Position numbers and translations under genes: made by a program. Shown here in pieces: positions 55,638-63,888 of a DNA stretch of 64,000 nucleotides (its first letter is position 1; each line of letters begins with the position of its first letter). A model generated the notes under the pieces. It was not told the DNA's origin. It was given only the letters and a program-made list of their open reading frames with translations, and did not search any database. The stretch lies in NCBI RefSeq assembly GCF_000205165.1, contig NZ_GL883856.1, positions 1 through 64,000 on the forward strand, given 5' to 3'. The stretch comes from Paraprevotella xylaniphila YIT 11841 (GTDB taxonomy: Bacteria; Bacteroidota; Bacteroidia; Bacteroidales; Bacteroidaceae).

Positions 55638-55709
55638 AAATTTAGGTAATACCGTTGCCTAAATTTGAGGTACAAAATAACAAAGGTGCATCAATGATGC
55701 ACCTTTGTT
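55638..55709. repeat. Two adjacent hairpins downstream of rnlB
   Basis: AAATTTAGG (55638-55646) pairs perfectly with CCTAAATTT (55658-55666). A 31-base palindrome follows: AACAAAGGTGCATCA (55679-55693), one A, and its complement (55695-55709). Neither has a clean T-run; the second could be a bidirectional terminator or a recombination-type palindrome. They mark the left edge of the AT-rich RnlAB segment. Confidence 0.8.
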
Positions 55710-55732
55710 GTATAATATGTAACTGACAAACA

Positions 55733-56116
55733 TTACAATGCCGTTGGCAATGACTGAGTGTCAATAATTCTCTTTTTATAAAAGATTTTTTGGAAAGAAG
55801 ACAATACACTACTGTCAATCCATTTAGAATGTGAAGCAAAAAAAGTATCGGCAACCTTGATATATTCTTTGGGTGCCTCACATTTTCTTAATGAATTGGA
55901 AATTAACATCATCCCTTTAAGTTTAGACTTAAAGAATCTATTTTTTAATCCATTGCGGTACAGAAAATCAAAATAGACCTCTGCATCGGCAATGTTGAGA
56001 TTTGCCAATTCAGTCTGAAGCTCTTTCCAGTAGTAGTTCGTCATTTCTGACGATAAAATAACCACTAACAAGCTCCGTCCTTGCAAGGGGATTATTTGAA
56101 ATTCTTTATTTTCCAT
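55733..56116 (-). CDS. rnlB: RnlB-like antitoxin
   Basis: The 127-residue protein matches RnlB in length and pattern. It has a central EVYFDFLYRNGLKNRFFKSKLKG like the E. coli LLCANG segment, and a C-terminal SSVLSSFQKIFYKK like the E. coli SVLSPDDVRQVL region. RnlB binds and blocks the RNase toxin RnlA. It starts one base after the end of the RnlA gene, so the pair is translationally coupled, with the toxin gene first as in E. coli. ATG at 56116 is chosen; the ATG at 56152 lies inside the RnlA gene. Confidence 0.78.
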   Translation of the reverse strand: MENKEFQIIPLQGRSLLVVILSSEMTNYYWKELQTELANLNIADAEVYFDFLYRNGLKNRFFKSKLKGMMLISNSLRKCEAPKEYIKVADTFFASHSKWIDSSVLSSFQKIFYKKRIIDTQSLPTAL

Positions 56117-56117
56117 T

Positions 56118-57179
56118 TTACCAATTATTACATATATTATTAATAATAACAAGGCAGTCCTTAATAATGTTTACGGCTTCATCGTATTCAAGGGTTCTAC
56201 TTGTTTCCACATTAAAACTGTCCACATGGAATGTCGAGTGCCTATGTTGATTGAAGAATGAATATCCTTGTTCCAAAGCCTGCTTCAAATGTAGATTGTT
56301 GTCATACGTTCCGATACCACTTTTAAAGCAATACGCCCCACTATTATTTTTCTGAAAATATGTCCCGTATTCGTCAAAATCAGGCGCATCTTCCAAAAGA
56401 CGAGTGCGCAATACCGCATCTAACGCTTTCAAAATGCCAAAAGTATAACATCCATAATCATCCACCTTAACCGCAGAGTTAGCCAAATTGATTGAAGTAT
56501 TGATAAAGTTTTCTATCACACTTCCATCAATATGCTCTCTGTTTCCAATATACTTGCTAAGATCGTTGTCTAATGCATAGCCAGCACGTGCTTGGATAGC
56601 AAACACTTCTTCTATAGCTTCGGAAGGAATGGAAGATATAGCTTGCAACACTTCGGTTATAAATTCCACATAAAATGATGTGATACATCCTTGTACCATT
56701 AATGTTCCGTTATTATAAAAGATAACAGAAACCTTAGCATCGTATTTCCCTTTCAGATGATATTGGTTCCGGATGTTCGGACTCTTATCCGTGTTTACTT
56801 CGGAAACAACAACATTATTATATTCTTTTACCGCTGAAATCAATGTATCAAAATCATCGCTCCTTACACCTTTCAATTTGAAGCATTTTTGATCCATATC
56901 CGGTATCGCAGTCTGTTCCACAATATACTCCCAACAATCCTTGCAAATTCCATTCAAAGTTCCATTTTTGCCTTGTATATTATGAGAAACTTGTCCACCA
57001 GTAATAAAACAATTTAATGTGCTTTTTTCCTGATTTTTTATATTGATAATCTCTATCTGCTTTTGCTTTCCTTGGTTACATTCCTTTATGTGAAGCGTAT
57101 AAGCAGGGCGGGCAGCAATAAATTCTTTTGCTACTTCATCTATTTTCTCAATAGCCAGAGAGTATTTTTTAGTCGCCAT
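56118..57179 (-). CDS. rnlA: RnlA-like RNase toxin
   Basis: The 353-residue length equals that of RnlA (E. coli 357). The C-terminal part matches: EYGTYFQKNNSGAYCFK resembles E. coli GFGTYFDK...YILK, and YSFFNQHRHSTFHVDSFNVETSRTL resembles YTFFNVERHSLFHMETVVDASRMI. This includes the HEPN-type R-x4-6-H catalytic residues (HRHSTFH). RnlA is an endoribonuclease that degrades mRNA when a phage shuts off host expression, causing abortive infection. The gene is strongly AT-rich against its GC-rich surroundings and has its own promoter. I chose ATG at 57179. Confidence 0.83.
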   Translation of the reverse strand: MATKKYSLAIEKIDEVAKEFIAARPAYTLHIKECNQGKQKQIEIINIKNQEKSTLNCFITGGQVSHNIQGKNGTLNGICKDCWEYIVEQTAIPDMDQKCFKLKGVRSDDFDTLISAVKEYNNVVVSEVNTDKSPNIRNQYHLKGKYDAKVSVIFYNNGTLMVQGCITSFYVEFITEVLQAISSIPSEAIEEVFAIQARAGYALDNDLSKYIGNREHIDGSVIENFINTSINLANSAVKVDDYGCYTFGILKALDAVLRTRLLEDAPDFDEYGTYFQKNNSGAYCFKSGIGTYDNNLHLKQALEQGYSFFNQHRHSTFHVDSFNVETSRTLEYDEAVNIIKDCLVIINNICNNW

Positions 57180-57197
57180 TACATTCAAATTGGTCTG

Positions 57198-57205
57198 CAA
57201 AGTTA
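57198..57205 (-). promoter_or_regulatory. -7 box of rnlAB
   Basis: On the minus strand this reads TAACTTTG, an exact TAnnTTTG, 18 bases before the rnlA start. A TTG about 18 bases upstream may be the -33 element. Confidence 0.7.
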
Positions 57206-57309
57206 TACATTTTATTTATATTACAATGTAGATCAGTATATTATTAACTATATTATTAATTTACAAGAGAACTACATGGTTGTTTTTTAACAATTGTGCT
57301 TAAAAGCCT

Positions 57310-57786
57310 TTACGGGTACAAGACCTTGAAATCCCGTGGGCTGCCGCCGTCTGTCAAGCCGTCCTGCCGGAGCCGCCGGAGGGTCTCGGCTGCCGATCCG
57401 CTGCCGAAGTTGCGGACACAGTACAGGCGGGAGAAGCGGAAGCGGCGGAGGTGGACGAGCAGGTGCTCCACGGTGAAGACGCCCAACTCCCGGCACGCCC
57501 GGACGATGCGCTGCGACAAGCCGAAGGTGTCGAGCGGGGTATCGAGCAGGCGGCGGAGCCTGCCCGGTCTGCCGGGCTTGCCCCGCTGTTGCGCCACGTC
57601 TTCGTAGATGGTGGCGACCCGGTTGCGGCTGAACAGGGCGGCAAGGGATGCGCCGTCGATCATCAGGATGCCGTCGAAACGGGCGTAGGCGATGTGGTTG
57701 CCGTTCATCCAGAGGGTGATGCGCAGCTCGTCCGTGCCGCAGAGCCGGGCGGCTTCCGCCACGGTGATCCAACCGATGCCGTTCAT
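57310..57786 (-). CDS. Small protein coupled to topoisomerase III, helical DNA-binding type
   Basis: The 158-residue protein starts MNGIGWITVAEAARLCG, a helix-turn-helix-like opening (TVAEAARLCGTDELRITLWMNGN), and ends with a helical region containing TFGLSQRIVRACRELGVFTVEHLLVHLRRF. The latter resembles the helix-hairpin-helix of RNA-polymerase alpha C-terminal type. Its ATG overlaps the topoisomerase III stop (ATGA), so the two are translated together. It may be a DNA-binding partner of the topoisomerase; the function is not established. Confidence 0.72.
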   Translation of the reverse strand: MNGIGWITVAEAARLCGTDELRITLWMNGNHIAYARFDGILMIDGASLAALFSRNRVATIYEDVAQQRGKPGRPGRLRRLLDTPLDTFGLSQRIVRACRELGVFTVEHLLVHLRRFRFSRLYCVRNFGSGSAAETLRRLRQDGLTDGGSPRDFKVLYP

Positions 57787-59885
57787 CGCCTGCGCTCCTT
57801 TCCTTTGGGCTTGTCCGTGCGGGGCGGGAACCCGTACACGGTGCGGAAGTCCTTGTCGAAGGTGAGGTACGCATCGAAGGGCTTGCCGTCCCTGCTCCTG
57901 AAGCCTTTGATAAGGGATGTTTTGCCTTTGGTCACGAGGTCGGCAATCTGGCTGTCGGTGAGCTGCTTCTCCCCCTTGTTGCGGAAGACGGTAAGCCCAC
58001 AATCGACGTTGCTGCACTTGGCGACCTTCGGGTAAAGGAGGATGCGACCGGAACGGCACTTGGGACACGGGATATGTCCGCCGTCCGCCACCGATACCTG
58101 CACTTGCAGGAGTTCTTCGGTAATCTGGGCGGCATAGACCTCGATGCCCTTGCGGAAGGTGTCGGGATTCATCTCCCCGCTCTCGATCTTGGCGAGGGCG
58201 GTCTCCCACTGCCCGGTCATCTCGACATCGGCGATGCGCTTGTCCTTCACTATCTGGTACACGGCAAGCCCCTTGCCGGTCGGTACGAGGCTCTTCTTCT
58301 CCCGGCGCACGTAGTCCCGGGCAAAGAGGGTCTCGATGATGGAGGCACGGGTGGCGGGCGTGCCGATGCCGTTCCCTTTCAGGCTGTCCCGCAGCTCGTC
58401 GTCTCGCAACTCCCTGCCGCAATGCTCCATCGCCGAAAGGAGGCTGCTCTCGGTGTGCAGGGGACGGGGCTTGGTCTGTTTCTCCACGCACTCCGCCGAT
58501 TGCAGGGGGAAAGCCTCGCCGGGCTGCAAGGGCGGCAAAGCGGCTGTACCCTCGTCGTCCTCGTCCCGCTCGCCACGCACGGCACGCCATCCGGCAGACC
58601 TGACGACCGTTCCCTTGGCGGTGAACACGCTGTTTCCCGCCGTGAAGGAGACGGTGGTAACATCCTTGAGGCAACGGGCGGAGAAGGCTTCGAGCAGGCG
58701 GGCGGCTACCATGTCGTACACCGTGCGCTCGTCGGCGGACAGCTCGCCGGGCAGACACTCGGTGATGATGAGCGCATGGTGGTCGGTAACTTTCCCCGCA
58801 TCCACGCTGCGGCGGTTGAGCGAAGCTCCTTTCAGGGCGGCGGCATGGGCGGCGAAAGCCGGGTACCGCTTCAGCAGTGCGATGCGGTCGGGTATCTCGT
58901 CGAACACATCGTCCGAGAGGTAGCGGGAGCCGGTACGGGGATAGCTCAACACCTTCTTCTCGTAAAGCGACTGGGCGACGGAGAGGGTCTTGTCCGCCGA
59001 GAAGCCGTACCTGCCGTTCGCCTCTTTCTGCAAGGCGGTCAGATCGTAGAGCAAGGGAGGCTCTTGGCTCACTTCCCTGCGCTGCACGTCGGCAACCTGC
59101 ACCGTCCCCGTTGCGGTAACAGCGGCGAGGGCGGCGTTTGCCGCCGGAAGGGTTTCGTAACGCAATTCAGAGATGGCGGCGAAGGGCGTGCCGTCCTTTT
59201 CCGCCGTAACCTTCAGCCGGAAATAGGTCTGCGGGGTGAAATCCCTGTTCTCCAGATAACGGGAGCAAATCATCATCAAGGTGGGCGTCTGCACCCGTCC
59301 GAGGGAGTAGATGCCCTGCCCGGCGGCGATGGAAAGCGCTTGAGTCGCATTCAATCCAATCTCCCAGTCGGCGATGGCACGGGCTTCGGCGGCACGGTAG
59401 AGGTTGTCGTAGTCGCTGCCGGGTCTGAGGTTGTCCAGCCCTTCCCGGATGGCACGGTCGGTCAGCGAGGAGATCCAGAGGCGCAGGCAGGGTTTGCGGC
59501 AGCCAAGGTAATTGTAGATGTACCGATGAATGGCTTCGCCCTCACGCCCGGCGTCGGTCGCCACGACGATACGGTCGGAACGGTCGAAAACCTCCCTGAT
59601 GACCTTCAACTGTTTGAGCACGCCGGGGTCGGGCTTGTACTCCTTGCCCTCCCGTATCTGGCGGGGGATGTACTTGAACTCCTGCGGCAGAATGGGCAGG
59701 TTCTCACGCCGGAAGCCCGTGTAGCCGTATGCTTCGGGCATGGCGAGCTGGACGAGATGGCCGAACGCCCAGGTAACGAGGTAGCCGTTACCTGAGAGGT
59801 AGCCATCGTGCCGCTCCCGGACATTCAACACGTTTGCTATATCCTTCGCTACGGAAGGCTTTTCAGCGATGACTGCTGTAATCAT
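57783..59885 (-). CDS. topB: DNA topoisomerase III
   Basis: The 700-residue type IA topoisomerase has an N-terminal Toprim domain (VIAEKPSVAKDIANVL; VVATDAGREGEAIHRYIYNYL with the DxD-type acidic site), the hinge regions, and the active tyrosine in SYPRTGSRYLSDD (about residues 317-329). A C-terminal zinc-finger-like region follows (CPKCRSGRILLYPKVAKCSNVDCG). TopB of this kind is a standard part of Bacteroides and Prevotella conjugative elements, where it resolves replication or transfer intermediates. It is transcribed leftward from the DUF3945 gene. Confidence 0.96.
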   Translation of the reverse strand: MITAVIAEKPSVAKDIANVLNVRERHDGYLSGNGYLVTWAFGHLVQLAMPEAYGYTGFRRENLPILPQEFKYIPRQIREGKEYKPDPGVLKQLKVIREVFDRSDRIVVATDAGREGEAIHRYIYNYLGCRKPCLRLWISSLTDRAIREGLDNLRPGSDYDNLYRAAEARAIADWEIGLNATQALSIAAGQGIYSLGRVQTPTLMMICSRYLENRDFTPQTYFRLKVTAEKDGTPFAAISELRYETLPAANAALAAVTATGTVQVADVQRREVSQEPPLLYDLTALQKEANGRYGFSADKTLSVAQSLYEKKVLSYPRTGSRYLSDDVFDEIPDRIALLKRYPAFAAHAAALKGASLNRRSVDAGKVTDHHALIITECLPGELSADERTVYDMVAARLLEAFSARCLKDVTTVSFTAGNSVFTAKGTVVRSAGWRAVRGERDEDDEGTAALPPLQPGEAFPLQSAECVEKQTKPRPLHTESSLLSAMEHCGRELRDDELRDSLKGNGIGTPATRASIIETLFARDYVRREKKSLVPTGKGLAVYQIVKDKRIADVEMTGQWETALAKIESGEMNPDTFRKGIEVYAAQITEELLQVQVSVADGGHIPCPKCRSGRILLYPKVAKCSNVDCGLTVFRNKGEKQLTDSQIADLVTKGKTSLIKGFRSRDGKPFDAYLTFDKDFRTVYGFPPRTDKPKGKERRR

Positions 59886-59974
59886 ATTTCTTTAAAATTT
59901 AACGGTTTGACAAAAGTTATCCCGCCGCTCGGACGGGATAACCGGGTAATTCATTTACAGAATGGCGGGGGAAA

Positions 59975-61495
59975 TCATCGACGGACACCCCGGCTGCGCT
60001 TGGGCTTGTCGGGCTGTTCCTGCTTCTGTGCCTGTTTCCGGTCCTCTTTCTGCTCCTGCCTGCGCTCCTGCTGCTGTTTCTGCTCCCCGGTGGGTCGCTG
60101 CTGTGCGGATTGCAGGGCTTCTTTCAGGTTGCGGGTCGCCTCGACGGTCTTGCCCTCGGAATTGACCGCCACCTGCACCTCGTTCTCCACGGCGGGCTTG
60201 ACACGCCCCTCTTCGAGCGCCGCCTTGTAGTCCTTGGGGAACATGAAGGCGGGCTTCTCGCCGGGCTTCCATGTGATGTAGCCTTGGTAGGCTTTTCCTT
60301 TCTTGTCCACCAAGCCGGAGACCTTGACCGTTCCCCCGGCTTCGAGTTCGAGGCGGGACTTCTCGGTAAGCTCCTGCTTGCGGAAGGTCTTCGGTACCTC
60401 CTGATTGGCGGTCTGTTTCAGGTTCGCCTTGTACGCATCCATCGCCAGCCTGCCCCGGTCGCCGAAGAGAAATTCGAGCTGCATCTTGGCTGCGCTGAAC
60501 TGCACGGGTGCCGGGTAGAGCTTGGGCTGCTCCCCCTCCTTGGCTCTGGAAAGGAACTGGCAGACCACCGCCTCGCCCTGTTTGAGCCGGGCTATCTCGT
60601 CCGGGGTGAAGGTATGCCCGTTCTTCTCCGCCGGGATATTGACCTTGGAGAGCGGGAAGGCGACCAGCTCGTTGGTCTTGAGGTTGCGGCTGACAAGGGC
60701 TTCGACCTGCTCGCCCGCCCGGTTGGTGACAGTCGCCGGATGCCCCATGTTGCCCGTCTGCCGGAGCACCTGCTTGTCGGAGTCGGTGATGTCGTAGCCG
60801 AAGAACTGCTTCTGCATCTTCTCCGGGTCGAGGATGCCGTGGCTGCACACGGTCAGCCTGCCGTCCGTGCCGGGCTTGAGCGAGAGCTGGCTGTCGTTGC
60901 TGTGCGAGATGCCGTCGAAGTGGAAATGCACCCGGACGGTCTTGTCGGTCTGGAAGCCCCGGAGCATCTGGTCGAGCATCCCGTTGCCCTCGATCTGCTC
61001 CCGCTGCACGCCGAGGGCGGCGAGGCTGTTCCAGTCGATGTCCTCCGGGCGGTACTTGTACTGCGGGTTCTGTTCGGTCTGCCCGGCGGACTGCTGCGGC
61101 GCACCCTCCGGCTGTTGCTGCTGCCCGGCTTGGGTCTGCTGCTGCGCCTGCACGGGCGGCTGCACCTCGTACTGCGCAACGAGCGGCTCGCCCGTCTTGA
61201 CGGACTGGCTCTCCCGTTGCCGGAAATCGGCGGCTACCCGCTGCACCTCCTCTTCCGGCACACGGAAGAAGTGGAAGCGGGTCGGGTCTTTCAACTGGTT
61301 CCAGAGGTTGGAAAAGAAATTCGAAAACATATCGCCGTGGCGATCCACCCGCAGGAGGTCGTTGTTGTCCTCCAGCGGGTTCTTGGTCTGTAACTCGCCG
61401 TCCTTTACTCCGCTGACGGCTTGGAGCGTGCCTTTCTCGTCCATGACGAGCAGGATGTCCATCAACTGCTGGCTGCTGTCCGGTCGTTCGTCCAT
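59975..61495 (-). CDS. DUF3945 domain protein of mobile element
   Basis: The 506-residue protein has a DUF4099-like first part (IDWNSLAALGVQREQIEGNGMLDQMLRG) and a DUF3945 part (VPKTFRKQELTEKSRLELEAGGTVKVSGLVDKKGKAYQGYITWKPGEKPAFMF). A glutamine-rich linker (about residues 110-145) and a basic Q/K/R-rich tail are present. This family is almost confined to Bacteroidetes mobile elements and accompanies TopB; its biochemical role is unknown. The ATG at 61495 opens the only frame with this domain. It is transcribed leftward into topB with an 89-base gap. Confidence 0.92.
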   Translation of the reverse strand: MDERPDSSQQLMDILLVMDEKGTLQAVSGVKDGELQTKNPLEDNNDLLRVDRHGDMFSNFFSNLWNQLKDPTRFHFFRVPEEEVQRVAADFRQRESQSVKTGEPLVAQYEVQPPVQAQQQTQAGQQQQPEGAPQQSAGQTEQNPQYKYRPEDIDWNSLAALGVQREQIEGNGMLDQMLRGFQTDKTVRVHFHFDGISHSNDSQLSLKPGTDGRLTVCSHGILDPEKMQKQFFGYDITDSDKQVLRQTGNMGHPATVTNRAGEQVEALVSRNLKTNELVAFPLSKVNIPAEKNGHTFTPDEIARLKQGEAVVCQFLSRAKEGEQPKLYPAPVQFSAAKMQLEFLFGDRGRLAMDAYKANLKQTANQEVPKTFRKQELTEKSRLELEAGGTVKVSGLVDKKGKAYQGYITWKPGEKPAFMFPKDYKAALEEGRVKPAVENEVQVAVNSEGKTVEATRNLKEALQSAQQRPTGEQKQQQERRQEQKEDRKQAQKQEQPDKPKRSRGVRR

Positions 61496-61772
61496 AATCT
61501 AATGTTTTTAAATGGTGAATACTATTGGTTCTCAAGTGAAACCGGGCGTAAATATAGAGGGAGAAACACGGGGAACGTGCAAGTCCGGGGCGGGCTGTCC
61601 GCACTTGTCGTCCGGTTCGTAGGTTTGTCGCAGCCCTTTCCTGTGAAAAATACAAAAAAATCATGCCCCACACGCATTTTTCTCCTCCGGAAAACGGCGA
61701 TAATTCGTTGTTTTCTCTATATTTGTAAAATATGGGTAATGAGGGACACGGTCTGTCATTGCCACCCATGCG
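61496..61772. other. Divergent intergenic region between DUF3945 and recombinase genes
   Basis: The 277 bases hold opposite-direction promoters: TATATTTA on the minus strand near 61545 and TATATTTG on the plus strand at 61718-61725. An imperfect hairpin lies near 61578-61608 (CAAGTCCGG paired with CCGCACTTG, one mismatch). No gene is seen. Confidence 0.6.
61718..61725 (+). promoter_or_regulatory. -7 box of the recombinase gene
   Basis: TATATTTG matches TAnnTTTG and lies 47 bases before the recombinase start codon. The upstream -33 region is weak. Confidence 0.55.
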
Positions 61773-62903
61773 ATGCGTATGAAAGTTTATCAGAGCAAAC
61801 CGAGAATAACGCTTTCACCTGCCATCCGTGACGGGCAGAAATACGTGGAAGTGGAGTTCGACGAGGACGATGCCATCCGGCTGTCGCTGTCGAAAGAGAA
61901 GGGCGTGCGGTTCGAGGGGGACAGAGCCTACCTGCCGGAAGAAGGCTTCGACCTGTCCGGCTTTTTCGACCGCCATGTGGAAACGGCGTATATCAATTAC
62001 TCCGCCCTGAAAAACACCTTGCCCAAGAAGAGCGGGAAAACCAGCCCCGCCATCCCGCCCGGCTATGCCGAGACGCTGCGGCAACTGCGGTACAGCGAGC
62101 ATACCGTCCGTGCGTACACTGTCTATTTCAGGGAGTTCCAGCAATACTTTGCGGGAAGAAACCTTCGCTACATCCGACCGGAAGAAATCAACGCCTACAT
62201 CGTACACCTGATTGACACACGGAGGATCTCGTCGTGCCAACAGAACTTGCGCATCAACTCGATCAAGTTTTATTTCGAGAAGGTGCTGGGACAGGAACGG
62301 AAATGTTACGAGGTAAAGCGAGCCAAACGGGAACGGACGCTGCCCGACGTGCTGAGCAAGGAGGAGATAAAATCCATCCTTGACGCAACCGGTCCGGACA
62401 TCCGGCTGTTCTGCATGTTCTCGTTGCTCTACTCCGCCGGGTTGAGAATCAGCGAGCTGCTGGACTTGAAGCCCCACGACATCAACGTGAGCCGTTCGCT
62501 GATACGGGTACGGCAGGGCAAAGGGAGGAAAGACCGCTACACGCTGCTGTCGAAGCCCCTTGTCAGGAAGCTGACCGAGTACACCAAGCTGTACAAGCCG
62601 CAGGAATGGCTGTTCGAGCGGTACAAGGGCGAGCCGTTCACGGAGAGCATCGTGTCGAAGAAGCTGAAAGAGGCGGCGAAGGAAGCCGGAATAACCAAGC
62701 GGGTGTACCCCCACCTGTTGCGGCACTCGTTTGCCACGCATCTGATCGAGCAAGGCACGGACTTGAAAATCGTGAAAGAGCTGTTGGGACACAACCAACT
62801 GAAAACGACGGAAATGTACGTGCATATAGCCGACACTTTCAAGAGCAGCATCCGCACTCCATTGGATGATATTCTTGAAAGTGATAATGAGATAGTTAAA
62901 TAA
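61773..62903 (+). CDS. XerD-like tyrosine recombinase
   Basis: The 376-residue protein has an N-terminal extension of about 80 residues, a SAM-like core-binding domain (about residues 85-180), and a catalytic domain. Catalytic residues visible are Arg in SAGLRISELLDLK, Lys in GKGRKDRYTLL, His-x-x-Arg in HLLRHSFATHL, His in LLGHNQLKTTEMY, and the Tyr in TEMYVHI. ATG at 61773 or 61779 are both possible. This may be the element's integrase or a cassette recombinase, as two AT-rich small genes follow it with matching spacers. See the finding on 62904-64000. Confidence 0.93.
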   Translation: MRMKVYQSKPRITLSPAIRDGQKYVEVEFDEDDAIRLSLSKEKGVRFEGDRAYLPEEGFDLSGFFDRHVETAYINYSALKNTLPKKSGKTSPAIPPGYAETLRQLRYSEHTVRAYTVYFREFQQYFAGRNLRYIRPEEINAYIVHLIDTRRISSCQQNLRINSIKFYFEKVLGQERKCYEVKRAKRERTLPDVLSKEEIKSILDATGPDIRLFCMFSLLYSAGLRISELLDLKPHDINVSRSLIRVRQGKGRKDRYTLLSKPLVRKLTEYTKLYKPQEWLFERYKGEPFTESIVSKKLKEAAKEAGITKRVYPHLLRHSFATHLIEQGTDLKIVKELLGHNQLKTTEMYVHIADTFKSSIRTPLDDILESDNEIVK

Positions 62904-62960
62904 GAAAATAACAGCGAAAACCGCTGATAATTACATGTTACCAATAAACAAATAATTGAA
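62904..62960 (+). repeat. Spacer 1 of cassette array
   Basis: After the recombinase stop the spacer carries AATAACAGCG, a CAGCG/CGCTG stem (62912-62916 with 62922-62926) and TGTTACCAATA (62936-62946). TGTTACCAATA is the exact reverse complement of 63251-63261 beyond the next gene. The motif xxTAACA followed by a small stem-loop recurs in the other two spacers. Confidence 0.7.
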
Positions 62961-63248
62961 ATGTTAGATTTTAGCAATACAATGAATAATCATCACTTCG
63001 CTTTGAATGATGTTGAATTGAGAATATTACAACCTGTCTTTTTGGAGTTTCATGCAAAGACAGGATTGAGTATTGATGAATATGGAGATACAAGATTGAT
63101 ACCTCAAAATCTTGAATTACTTATTAATTTGGCAAATGATTATATAAAGACGTTAGATAAACAATCAATGAAAATTGTAATAGAGTTTATTAAGAATTTG
63201 CGTCCTATGATAATAGATAAAAACACAATTTGGGTAAGTGGAGATTGA
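62961..63248 (+). CDS. Small AT-rich cassette protein, unknown function
   Basis: The 95-residue protein is acidic and helical, without signal peptide or membrane segments. It has no motif I recognise. Its gene is strongly AT-rich against the GC-rich recombinase gene before it. The gene is bounded by the perfect 11-bp inverted repeat 62936-62946 / 63251-63261. Position and composition suggest a captured immunity-type gene. Confidence 0.65.
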   Translation: MLDFSNTMNNHHFALNDVELRILQPVFLEFHAKTGLSIDEYGDTRLIPQNLELLINLANDYIKTLDKQSMKIVIEFIKNLRPMIIDKNTIWVSGD

Positions 63249-63324
63249 AATATTGGTAACAAGAGAATGAACTGCCTTAACGGTCAGTTATTCACAAATT
63301 ATCTTTTTGAATAAATAATAAGCG
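63249..63324 (+). repeat. Spacer 2 of cassette array
   Basis: It contains TATTGGTAACA (63251-63261), an AACTGCC/GGTCAGTT stem-loop with one bulge (about 63270-63289), GTTATTCAC, and TTATCTTTTT (63299-63308). The last is the exact reverse complement of 63891-63900 beyond the next gene. Confidence 0.7.
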
Positions 63325-63888
63325 ATGAACGAAGAACTAACAAATATTGTATTGAGCCTATCTTCTCTCGGGAATAAACGTATCGAGAGTTTGAGCAAGA
63401 AGGTTCTGAAAAAGATGAACTTCAAGTCTTCAAAAGATTTGGAAAATCTGAAAGACCTGTGTTTTTGGCTGTATATTTATGGTTATACTAATCAGTTTAC
63501 TCAACTGTATTCAATACTTCTTTCTGTATCGTTTACTGGCAACTGGAATACATGGACACAAGTCGAACTGGTGTTGGCTTTAGTCTATTATGCTTCAAGA
63601 AAAAGTAAAGATGTTCTGCATGAATCTAAGGCATTGGCGGGAATCATGCAGGCAGAGACGGATGTTGAAAATATAAAGAGTCGATGCAACGGTTCGCTAT
63701 TAGAAGGACGAGAGCAAAATGTTCAAGAAAGTATCCAACTTGGGAATAAAACAGATATAAGAGAGGCTCTTTACGCTGAAATGAGAGAGTTAGTATTGAT
63801 ATATGCTCTCGGTGGAAGTGAAAAATATCCCCTTGAGAAGATTGAGGCAAGAGTAGAGGAAATAAAAGAGAACTTAAAAGGAATGTAG
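63325..63888 (+). CDS. AT-rich cassette protein, unknown function
   Basis: The 187-residue protein is helical and charged with a hydrophobic centre (CFWLYIYGYTNQFTQLYSILLSVSF), more like a buried helix pair than a clear membrane segment. It resembles small helical immunity-type proteins but I do not recognise the family. It is bounded by the perfect 10-bp inverted repeat 63299-63308 / 63891-63900 and followed by a spacer of the same type as the two before it. Confidence 0.7.
   Translation: MNEELTNIVLSLSSLGNKRIESLSKKVLKKMNFKSSKDLENLKDLCFWLYIYGYTNQFTQLYSILLSVSFTGNWNTWTQVELVLALVYYASRKSKDVLHESKALAGIMQAETDVENIKSRCNGSLLEGREQNVQESIQLGNKTDIREALYAEMRELVLIYALGGSEKYPLEKIEARVEEIKENLKGM

Noticed and set aside
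57310-58758. 482-residue minus-strand open frame
   Set aside because: Its first two thirds overlap TopB in another frame; only the last 158 codons from ATG at 57786 look like a real protein, so I listed just that part.
58074-59795. 573-residue open frame on the + strand opposite topoisomerase III
   Set aside because: Composition is that of antisense of a GC-rich gene; the minus strand encodes a complete TopB with all catalytic motifs.
60110-61393. 427-residue open frame on the + strand opposite the DUF3945 gene
   Set aside because: Antisense shadow in GC-rich DNA; leucine/glycine-rich without any motif, while the minus strand frame has DUF3945.
61815-62825. 336-residue minus-strand open frame
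   Set aside because: Shadow of the recombinase gene, whose catalytic residues are all present on the + strand.
62904-63324. Classical integron attC sites
   Set aside because: The spacers lack the RYYYAAC...GTTRRRY core pair, and the neighbouring recombinase is XerD-like without evidence for the integron-integrase insert.
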